Positions 1 to 5,344 of a stretch of DNA of 5,344 nucleotides are shown piece by piece (within the stretch, counting starts at the first letter, position 1; every line of letters starts with the position of its first letter). The stretch comes from Bacteroidota bacterium (lineage in GTDB: Bacteria; Bacteroidota; Bacteroidia; Chitinophagales; Chitinophagaceae). Location: assembly GCA_021780705.1 (NCBI GenBank), contig JAJXYG010000037.1:1-5344 (forward strand). Direction: 5' to 3'. The position numbers and the translations under genes are program-made. Under the pieces are notes generated by a model that saw only the letters and a program-made list of their open reading frames with translations, made no database searches and was not told the origin of the DNA.

Positions 1-134
1 AAAATATCGGGATTGACCGGAATTTTACCGGTAATACCTATACCCAGACCACCAATGACCGATTGAAGAGGTATTTTATGATAGGGTTTGAATGGGATCT
101 CAAAAACAAAACTGCCAAGCCCAAATCCAAATAA
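1..134 (+). CDS. C-terminal end of a probable outer-membrane beta-barrel (TonB-dependent-receptor-like) protein, 5' truncated
   Basis: This is the last 43 codons of a gene entering from the left edge, read in the frame starting at base 3 and ending with TAA at 132-134. The visible peptide has alternating polar and hydrophobic residues and ends in a strand of the form RYFMIGFEWDL, followed by a short basic tail (KNKTAKPKSK). That pattern fits the closing strand of an outer-membrane beta-barrel. GLPGLI proteins in Bacteroidota are often encoded directly downstream of large outer-membrane beta-barrel proteins with a carboxypeptidase-like regulatory domain, and the next gene here is one, 10 bases later in the same direction. 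The identification therefore rests on the terminal strand plus the neighbour; no plug, TonB box or signal peptide is visible. It could be another type of barrel protein. The coding assignment is surer than the family. Confidence 0.6.
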   Translation, partial: NIGIDRNFTGNTYTQTTNDRLKRYFMIGFEWDLKNKTAKPKSK

Positions 135-144
135 ATCTGTTATT

Positions 145-909
145 ATGAAAAAATCAATTTGGAACCTTCTTATCTGTCTCACGGCTTCAGGCGGGATAAA
201 TGCGCAGGCCTTTATCAGCCAGGGAACAATCGAATATGTGGTCAAATCTGATATAAAGAAGAATATGTGGCCGGGGTTCTTTACAGACCAGCTTACAGAG
301 AATTTACCCCAGCTCAAAACGGGGTACTACCTGCTTACCTTCGCCCACAACCGGAGCATTTTTCGCTTTGACCACTGGGACCCCAATGTCAGGTACCCTA
401 ACTTCCTGACCAGTTCCGATGAACAACAAATCTGGTATTCAGATTTCAACAAAGGCACTTATGAAATGCAAAAGAATTTGGGAAACAACGTGGTGGTGAG
501 TGATTCCATCACCCCGCTAAAATGGCGAATTACCAATGATACCCGGGTGATTGCCGGATTTAGCTGCAGAAAGGCTTTCACGGTAATTTTTGACAGTGTG
601 TATGTTTTTGCATTTTATACCGATCAAATCACTTTTTCCGGCGGACCCTGCAGAATGCATGGGCTTCCCGGGGTGATTCTGGGCATGACCATCCCACGAT
701 TGTATACTTCCTGGATTGCCAACAAGGTGATGGTAAATGATGTGGATGTAAAGTCAATTAAACCGATAGAATCCAGAAAAAAATATGACCTCAATTTTCT
801 AAAAACTACCTATATCAATAATACCAGGGATTGGTCCAGTGATGATCCCGAAACAAATGCAAAAATTAAAGATCAGAAAGCAAGAGACTTATGGGGTATT
901 ATGCTCTAA
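145..909 (+). CDS. GLPGLI family exported protein
   Basis: A 254-residue protein of the GLPGLI family, whose molecular function is not established. The name-giving motif is present as GLPGVI at residues 173-178, inside the typical stretch of a Y-T-D segment (158-160), GGP (166-168), then H-GLPG. The upstream G-F-S-C-R-K-A segment (138-144) matches the usual conserved position before the strand leading to the motif. The N-terminus (MKKS, a hydrophobic core LLICLTASGG, then INA-QA) is a signal peptide, probably cleaved at A20/Q21, so the product should be periplasmic or outside the cell. ATG at 145 is preferred over the in-frame ATG at 88: the later start puts the signal peptide at the true N-terminus, while the earlier one would add 19 polar residues and overlap the upstream gene. 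No Shine-Dalgarno sequence is seen. Ten bases separate it from the upstream barrel gene, suggesting co-transcription. C141 and C169 are the only cysteines of the mature protein. Confidence 0.9.
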   Translation: MKKSIWNLLICLTASGGINAQAFISQGTIEYVVKSDIKKNMWPGFFTDQLTENLPQLKTGYYLLTFAHNRSIFRFDHWDPNVRYPNFLTSSDEQQIWYSDFNKGTYEMQKNLGNNVVVSDSITPLKWRITNDTRVIAGFSCRKAFTVIFDSVYVFAFYTDQITFSGGPCRMHGLPGVILGMTIPRLYTSWIANKVMVNDVDVKSIKPIESRKKYDLNFLKTTYINNTRDWSSDDPETNAKIKDQKARDLWGIML

Positions 910-917
910 ATTATATC

Positions 918-2786
918 TTACTTCAATAGCTCATATACCCCGCTCTGCATAGGACCCAACTCAAAGGAGCCTATATGCTTCGTGGTCCCATCGACCAGGT
1001 TCTTCATCTTCGAAAACCCCGAAGTTCGCTCGGCATAGGCACCCGGATCTATTTCGTTGGTATTTTCCGAGATATTCATGGCCACCATAATGGTTTGATG
1101 GGAATCATACCTGAAGTACACATATACCCCGTTATTTTCTGGCACATACTGCATCAGTTTTCCGGTAGTAAGTGCGCTGGAGGTTTTTCTGAAATTGGCC
1201 AGGGTATGAATATAATTCCAGATGCTGTCCTGGTGGGAAGTCCGGTCAGAGGCCTTGAAGTCATTTACCGGATCAGTGGCCCACCCTCCCGGAAAATCCT
1301 GGCGGACATGGCCATCATTGGGATGGGTGAACCCGGTAAGCCCGAGTTCATCGCCATAATATAATTCAGGTATTCCCCTGCAAGTGAGCAGCCAGGTGAG
1401 TGCTGTCCGGTATTTGGCCATATCCTCTCCCACCACTGAATAGAACCGGGACAAGTCATGATTATCCAGGAAGATGACCTCTCTCATCGGATCTTTGTAT
1501 ACAAAATCCTTGGCGAGGGTATTATACACTTCTATAATTCCGTGATCCCAACTTCCTTTTTGGGTGAGCGCATCCGTAATGGCCCAGAGAGACTGAAAAT
1601 CGGTAGTACCCTGCAGGTTGCTTTTGAAAGGGGTATTGAAGATATTTTGGGCAAAATAACTCTGGTTGATGACCCCGTGTTCCCAGGTCTCCCCAAACAT
1701 GGTGATTTTGGGAAAATCCGCCTCCAGGGCCTGGTTACAGCGGTTCATAAATCCTAAATCATTGTAGGGATAAGTATCAATCCGCCATCCGTCAATACCA
1801 AATGTTTCTACCGTCCATAGGGTATGTTCAATCAGGTAATTGGCCACATAGGGATTGTTCTGGTTCAGGTCCGGCATTTGCCGGGTGAACCATCCATCGA
1901 CCATTTGCTTGTAATCTGCCTTGCTTCCATGAGGGTCAAAAATGGTTTGTTCCCTGGCAGTGGTCTGGGTATAGGAAGGCCACACATGGACCCAGTCCTT
2001 CATAGGAGGATCTTGTATGGTAAAGTGATAGAGCCCCACATGATTATAGACTGCATCCTGGATGATCTTCATGTGCCTTTTGTGGATGGAATTGATCAGC
2101 GACTGGTAGGCCGCAGCCCCGCCTATCCGGGGATCTACGGTATATTGGTCTGTAAAAGCATAGCCATGCTCTGTCCGGTTGGGCATATCATTGAGAATTA
2201 CCGGATTCAGCCAAATGGTGGTCACCCCCAAGGACTGGATATAATCCAGGTGCTTTTGAATCCCTATCAGGTCGCCCCCGTGCCGGGCATATACGGAATC
2301 CCGGTCCAGGCTCTGGTCCCTTAATCCCTTGATCCGGTCATTGGTGGTATCGCCGTCACTGTAACGGTCCGGCATGATCAGGTAAATGAAATCCTTTGAG
2401 TTTACCCCCTGGGCAAAAGTGGTTCCATTGCCCTTTCGGCGTTCCTTCAGGGAAAAGTCGATGGCAAGATTTCTTTGGAAGGGAAGTCCAAAAGTACCCG
2501 GATGGGCATCCGAACCTATGGTGATGTCCAAAAACACATAATTGGGATTTTCCACATGGTGAATTTTGGTCAGCAGCACCCCTTGGGCGAGCAGTGAACC
2601 TTTTGGGCCTGCCTGTTGTAAGGTCAGTTTGGAAGCTACATCGGGACCATGAACCATGATTTGGACCTTATTCCATTTCATGTGGGTCCACCAGTTGTTG
2701 GGGTAACAATGATAGGAAGCAGGTACTTGTCCCGCGGTAGCGGCTACCACACAAAAGAGGCACCACGTAAAGAGGTATTTTTTCAT
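918..2786 (-). CDS. SusA-like periplasmic GH13 enzyme (neopullulanase/cyclomaltodextrinase type)
   Basis: A complete 622-residue alpha-amylase-family (GH13) hydrolase, close in length to Bacteroides SusA. Residues 1-19 are a signal peptide (MKKYLF, hydrophobic core, ATA-GQ), pointing to the periplasm. Residues about 22-115 fit the N-terminal beta-sandwich of cyclomaltodextrinases, followed by the (beta/alpha)8 barrel (about 130-540) and a C-terminal beta domain. All GH13 motifs are intact: DAVYNH (244-249), MPDLN (304-308), GWRID with nucleophile D337, FGETW with acid/base E366, and FLDNHD with transition-state stabiliser D444. The segment R-Q-D-F-P-G-G-W (495-502) is characteristic of the SusA/Flavobacterium cyclomaltodextrinase group. 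The expected reaction is hydrolysis of alpha-1,4 links in cyclodextrins, malto-oligosaccharides or pullulan; the exact preference cannot be read from sequence. The start is five bases after the stop of the transporter gene, so the two are almost certainly one operon. The 3' end faces a convergent gene 8 bases away. Cysteines in the signal peptide do not form a lipobox. Confidence 0.93.
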   Translation of the reverse strand: MKKYLFTWCLFCVVAATAGQVPASYHCYPNNWWTHMKWNKVQIMVHGPDVASKLTLQQAGPKGSLLAQGVLLTKIHHVENPNYVFLDITIGSDAHPGTFGLPFQRNLAIDFSLKERRKGNGTTFAQGVNSKDFIYLIMPDRYSDGDTTNDRIKGLRDQSLDRDSVYARHGGDLIGIQKHLDYIQSLGVTTIWLNPVILNDMPNRTEHGYAFTDQYTVDPRIGGAAAYQSLINSIHKRHMKIIQDAVYNHVGLYHFTIQDPPMKDWVHVWPSYTQTTAREQTIFDPHGSKADYKQMVDGWFTRQMPDLNQNNPYVANYLIEHTLWTVETFGIDGWRIDTYPYNDLGFMNRCNQALEADFPKITMFGETWEHGVINQSYFAQNIFNTPFKSNLQGTTDFQSLWAITDALTQKGSWDHGIIEVYNTLAKDFVYKDPMREVIFLDNHDLSRFYSVVGEDMAKYRTALTWLLTCRGIPELYYGDELGLTGFTHPNDGHVRQDFPGGWATDPVNDFKASDRTSHQDSIWNYIHTLANFRKTSSALTTGKLMQYVPENNGVYVYFRYDSHQTIMVAMNISENTNEIDPGAYAERTSGFSKMKNLVDGTTKHIGSFELGPMQSGVYELLK

Positions 2787-2791
2787 CCCGA

Positions 2792-4312
2792 TTATTTTTC
2801 TTTGATTCTAAGGTTCAGCAATGCAGCCACGAGCATCAGAAAGCCGCCGAGTACGATCGTATAAACGGAATCTCCCCCGAACACATGCTTGGTGAAAAAC
2901 CCCAGAAGGGTGGCCGCCAGTATCTGAGGAATCACAATAAAGAAATTAAAGATTCCCATATATACTCCCATCTTTTTTGACGGAAGAGCTGCTGTCAGCA
3001 TGGAATAGGGCATGGACAGGATACTGGACCATGCCAATCCTATCCCTGCCATACTGATTACGAGCAGGTATTGATTGGAGAACAGGACAAAGGAAATCAG
3101 TCCCAATCCGCCTGCCACCAGGCAAACCAGATGGGTCACCGGCCTTCCCATCCTGCTGGCCATTTTGGGAAGCAGGAAGGCAAAAAGGGCCGCAAACCCG
3201 TTATAGAAAGCAAATAGGACCCCCACCCAGTTTCCAATTTCGTTGTATTGCGGGGAAGAAGTATCGGTCGTATGTGCAATGTTTTGAGCAAGCCCCGGGG
3301 TGGAATAGATCCACATAGCAAAAAGCGCAAACCAGGAAAAAAACTGTACCACCGCGAGTTGCTTCATGGTTTGGGGCATTTCATAGAGGTCATTGACCAC
3401 TTCCACCAATCCATTCTTCTGCTGCCTGGACCAAAAGGTTCCTGCGACCAACTGGATCAGCCCAAAGGCGGCAATGCCGAAAGTGAGCACATACAGTTCC
3501 TTTTCAAGTGGAGTGCCCGGATGACGATGATTGTAATTATAAAGTAAAAAGCTAAGGATGCTACCGGACACCAGCCAATAGAACCCCTTTTTATAAAATG
3601 CCTGTACTGTCGTGTTGATCTGGGAATGGTCCACCGCTTGTGCTGCAGGGGTATCAAAACTCTTCAACTCTTCAGGAGAATACTCCCGTGTGGTAAATAC
3701 CGTATAGGCCACCGAAGCAAAAAATACGATGGCCCCTATATCAAATGAATACCTTACCGAATCGGGGACACTACCTACTGCTGCGGTATTGGAAATTCCC
3801 AGGGCTGTCAGTATATAGGGTAACACAGAAGAAACCACTGCGCCAATGCCGATAAAGAAACTCTGCATGGCAAAGCCCGCAGTACGCTGGCTGTCAGGTA
3901 ACATATCACCCACAAAGGCCCTGAAGGGTTCCATGGAAATATTGATGGAGGCATCCAGCAACCAGAGCATGATGGCTGCCATCCACAGGGCCCACACATT
4001 GGGAAAGACCAGTAAGGCAAGGGAAGCCAGGATGGAACCGGTCAGAAAGAAAGGTCTGCGCCTGCCCCATCTCGGAGACCAGGTTTTGTCACTGAGGTAG
4101 CCAATAACGGGTTGCATGATGAGTCCGGTCAGAGGCGCAGCAATCCAGAGAATGGGGATGTCGTCAATCTTGGCACCCAGGGATTGAAAAATTCGGCTCA
4201 CATTGGCATTTTGAAGCCCGAAGCCAAACTGAATTCCGAGAAACCCCACACTCATATTGATAATCTGTCGCAGGGTAAGAAGCGGCTTTTTGGCCGGTGT
4301 AGTCAGGGACAT
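2792..4312 (-). CDS. SLC45-like MFS sugar (probably maltose/glucose) transporter
   Basis: A 506-residue inner-membrane protein of the major facilitator superfamily, closest in pattern to the SLC45/GPH-type sugar:cation symporters. Visible signatures are FGLQNANVSRIFQSLGA (30-47), ILWIAAPLTGLIMQP (54-68), the MFS loop GYLSDK with RWGRRRPF (71-88), DASINISMEPFRAFVGDMLP (120-139), the FFSWFALFAMWIYSTPG helix (324-340), and SILSMPYS followed by KKMGVYMGIFNFFIVIPQ (430-463). By eye I count about 14 hydrophobic segments rather than 12: an additional pair (about 243-259 and 273-294) sits in the central loop between canonical helices 6 and 7. Substrate is inferred from context: the next gene is a SusA-like amylase and the preceding one is glgC, so maltose, short maltodextrins or glucose are likely. 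ATG at 4312 gives the expected short cytoplasmic tail before helix 1. No Shine-Dalgarno sequence is seen. A separate promoter is likely in the upstream A/T-rich gap. Confidence 0.92.
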   Translation of the reverse strand: MSLTTPAKKPLLTLRQIINMSVGFLGIQFGFGLQNANVSRIFQSLGAKIDDIPILWIAAPLTGLIMQPVIGYLSDKTWSPRWGRRRPFFLTGSILASLALLVFPNVWALWMAAIMLWLLDASINISMEPFRAFVGDMLPDSQRTAGFAMQSFFIGIGAVVSSVLPYILTALGISNTAAVGSVPDSVRYSFDIGAIVFFASVAYTVFTTREYSPEELKSFDTPAAQAVDHSQINTTVQAFYKKGFYWLVSGSILSFLLYNYNHRHPGTPLEKELYVLTFGIAAFGLIQLVAGTFWSRQQKNGLVEVVNDLYEMPQTMKQLAVVQFFSWFALFAMWIYSTPGLAQNIAHTTDTSSPQYNEIGNWVGVLFAFYNGFAALFAFLLPKMASRMGRPVTHLVCLVAGGLGLISFVLFSNQYLLVISMAGIGLAWSSILSMPYSMLTAALPSKKMGVYMGIFNFFIVIPQILAATLLGFFTKHVFGGDSVYTIVLGGFLMLVAALLNLRIKEK

Positions 4313-4332
4313 GGCAATCGTTTAGATAATTA

Positions 4333-4353
4333 ATTGTGTATATCTTACACAAT
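4333..4353. promoter_or_regulatory. Perfect inverted repeat, candidate operator of the transporter-amylase operon
   Basis: Perfect 8-base arms, ATTGTGTA at 4333-4340 and TACACAAT at 4346-4353, are separated by a 5-base spacer. The element ends 20 bases before the transporter ATG and lies in a block (4321-4375) that is about 80% A+T. On the minus strand the distal arm overlaps TAGGATTG (4357-4350), one mismatch from the Bacteroidota -7 consensus TANNTTTG. The repeat would then cover the transcription start, as expected of a repressor site. It could instead form a short hairpin in the 5' leader. No regulator gene lies in the window, and the half-sites do not let me name a regulator family. Confidence 0.5.
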
Positions 4354-4357
4354 CCTA
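4350..4357 (-). promoter_or_regulatory. Possible -7 element of a Bacteroidota-type promoter for the transporter operon
   Basis: TAGGATTG on the minus strand matches 5 of the 6 fixed positions of TANNTTTG, and sits about 38 bases before the ATG in strongly A/T-rich DNA. A matching -33 TTTG at the usual spacing is absent, so this is weak. A second near-match, TATTTTTA, lies just upstream at 4363-4356. A promoter somewhere in 4313-4400 is more certain than this exact box, because the 198-base gap after glgC and the inverted repeat suggest separate control. Confidence 0.25.
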
Positions 4358-4443
4358 AAAATACAATAAATTATGGTTTGGATCCTGCTGCCCACTTGCA
4401 TGCGCGCCGAAGGGCCAAAGAATCTCAAACAATCAAATTTACA

Positions 4444-4477
4444 CCAGGGATTGGGGCCAAAACTCAGTCAATCCTGG
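4444..4477 (-). terminator. Possible terminator hairpin downstream of glgC
   Basis: CCAGGGATTG (4444-4453) pairs with CAATCCTGG (4469-4477) as a 9-base-pair stem with one bulged base and a 15-base loop, beginning 33 bases after the glgC stop. On the transcribed strand it is followed by a T-rich but not uninterrupted run (TGTAAATTTGATTGTTTG). The long loop and lack of a proper U-tract make it a weak intrinsic terminator. It may be an attenuating hairpin or chance. The rest of the gap, 4364-4443 and 4478-4510, shows no gene or other element I can support. Confidence 0.3.
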
Positions 4478-4510
4478 CAGGGGCAACATATCCCACTTTG
4501 ACAGGAATAC

Positions 4511-5344
4511 CTATTCAAGGGTAAATCCGTCGGGAACCACTGCACTTTTTTTGACTACCACGATCCCGTCCTTCACGGTATAAAGGGCATGGTCACTGTT
4601 TGGCAGGTGCGGTCCCCCATCGATTTTCACATTGTTTCCTATCCGGCAATTCTTGTCCACTATAGCATTCTTGATATAACAATTGTCTCCGATTCCCAGT
4701 TTGGGTATTCCCTGCTCGGCTTCAAAATTCATTTCCTCAATGGTCTCATAGTAATCGCTTCCCATCAGATAACAATCCTGAATTACGGATCCCTTCCCAA
4801 TCCTCATCCGGATCCCAATGACACAATTTTCAATCCGCTCGGCATGAATAATCACCCCGTCAGCTGCCAGCGTATTCCTGAGTGTAGTGCCGCTGATCTT
4901 AGCCGGAGGCAGCATGCGGGCCCTGCTATAGACCTTCTGGGTGTTATCAAACAGGTTAAAGGGAGGAATGTCTTTGGTCAGGGACAGGTTGGCCTCAAAA
5001 AAGGAGGAAATATTTCCTATGTCGGTCCAATACCCATCATACTGGAAACTGAATACCTTATGTTCCGAAATGGAATTGGGAATGATTTCCTTGCCAAAAT
5101 CGGTGGCTTCTTTGAACTGATTGTGTAACAAGTCAAATAGCACTTCTTTCTTAAAGAGATAAATCCCCATGGAGGCCAGGTAATTTCTTCCCGCACCATG
5201 CATGGAAGCCCCGGTGTCACTGACCCAATCGGGTAATTTATCCATTGAAGGCTTCTCTATAAAGGAAGTGATCTTAAATTCATCGTCTGCCTTCAGGATG
5301 CCGAATTCGGTGGCCTCTTTCTCAGTCACCGGTATGGTAGCAAT
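4511..5344 (-). CDS. glgC: Glucose-1-phosphate adenylyltransferase (ADP-glucose pyrophosphorylase), 5' truncated
   Basis: The C-terminal 277 codons of GlgC, which makes ADP-glucose from ATP and glucose-1-phosphate in the cytoplasm, the committed step of bacterial glycogen synthesis. The frame is open to the right edge (starting IATIPV), so roughly 150 residues, including the N-terminal GGG-type nucleotide-binding loop, lie outside. Counted from the visible end: EFGIL (13-17), FIEKP (28-32) with the glucose-1-phosphate-binding lysine K31, SMGIY (58-62), TDFGKEIIP (81-89) and GYWTDIG (104-110). The C-terminal left-handed beta-helix (about 146-270) contains RMLPPAKISGTT, HAERIENCVIGIR, SDYYET, GIG-NCYIKNAIVDKNCRIG and DGIVVVKK. 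This C-terminal half resembles plant/cyanobacterial AGPases more than E. coli GlgC, including lysines at the places of the two 3-phosphoglycerate sites (K231; K265/K266). A GTG at 5329 is an internal valine, not the start. It is followed by a 198-base gap before the transporter operon. Confidence 0.95.
   Translation of the reverse strand: MATIPVTEKEATEFGILKADDEFKITSFIEKPSMDKLPDWVSDTGASMHGAGRNYLASMGIYLFKKEVLFDLLHNQFKEATDFGKEIIPNSISEHKVFSFQYDGYWTDIGNISSFFEANLSLTKDIPPFNLFDNTQKVYSRARMLPPAKISGTTLRNTLAADGVIIHAERIENCVIGIRMRIGKGSVIQDCYLMGSDYYETIEEMNFEAEQGIPKLGIGDNCYIKNAIVDKNCRIGNNVKIDGGPHLPNSDHALYTVKDGIVVVKKSAVVPDGFTLE

Noticed and set aside
88..144. Upstream ATG at 88 as start of the GLPGLI gene
   Set aside because: It would overlap the barrel gene by 47 bases and place 19 polar residues before an otherwise typical signal peptide. 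ATG at 145 is better.
1824..2324. A 166-codon plus-strand open frame inside the amylase gene
   Set aside because: It is antisense to a GH13 gene with all catalytic motifs intact, and its translation has no recognisable domain or signal. It is a shadow frame.
2732..2786. Possible lipoprotein signal in the amylase (cysteines at residues 9 and 12)
   Set aside because: The residues before each cysteine do not make a lipobox, and an A-T-A cleavage site for signal peptidase I follows.
1239..4136. A 15-base identical string, AGTCCGGTCAGAGGC, at 1239-1253 and 4122-4136
   Set aside because: The two copies lie in different reading frames of unrelated proteins, with no similarity beyond the match. It is most likely chance.
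4336..4524. A 62-codon plus-strand open frame in the gap between glgC and the transporter
   Set aside because: It starts inside the inverted repeat and runs into the 3' end of glgC. The peptide is low in hydrophobic structure and unrecognised, so a regulatory gap explains the region better.
4589..5128. A 179-codon plus-strand open frame inside glgC
   Set aside because: It is antisense to well-conserved GlgC sequence, and its predicted peptide has no family pattern.
5327..5329. GTG as the start of a short GlgC-like gene
   Set aside because: The frame stays open to the window edge and the preceding residues IATIP match GlgC, so this is an internal valine of a longer gene.

Overview
The window looks like chromosomal DNA from a member of the Bacteroidota. 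The evidence is a GLPGLI-family secreted protein directly behind the tail of an outer-membrane beta-barrel protein, a SusA-type periplasmic GH13 enzyme, an SLC45-like sugar transporter of the type common in this phylum, and starts preceded by A/T-rich DNA without Shine-Dalgarno sequences. Base composition is moderate and nothing stands out as recently transferred. I cannot name the genus. Coding density is high, and both end genes are cut by the window edges.

Left part (plus strand, 1-909): the last 43 codons of a probable TonB-dependent-receptor-like outer-membrane beta-barrel protein, then, after 10 bases, a complete 254-residue GLPGLI-family exported protein. This is a common Bacteroidota pairing of unknown function. 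The pair converges on the next operon with only 8 bases between the stop codons.

Centre and right (minus strand, 5344-918): transcription runs from the right edge leftwards. First comes the C-terminal two thirds of glucose-1-phosphate adenylyltransferase (GlgC), the committed step of glycogen synthesis. A 198-base gap follows, holding a weak candidate terminator, a very A/T-rich block and a perfect 8+8 inverted repeat close to the next start. After it come an SLC45-like MFS sugar transporter and, 5 bases later, a SusA/cyclomaltodextrinase-like GH13 enzyme with a signal peptide.

Inferred working model: the exported GH13 enzyme cuts malto-oligosaccharides or cyclodextrins in the periplasm, the MFS protein carries the resulting maltose or glucose inward, and GlgC feeds glucose-1-phosphate into glycogen. 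No SusC/SusD pair, maltose phosphorylase or phosphoglucomutase lies in the window. I found no RNA gene, CRISPR array, insertion sequence or clearly new system. The points most worth a second look are the inverted repeat before the transporter, the extra hydrophobic pair inside the transporter, and the plant/cyanobacterial-like C-terminus of GlgC.
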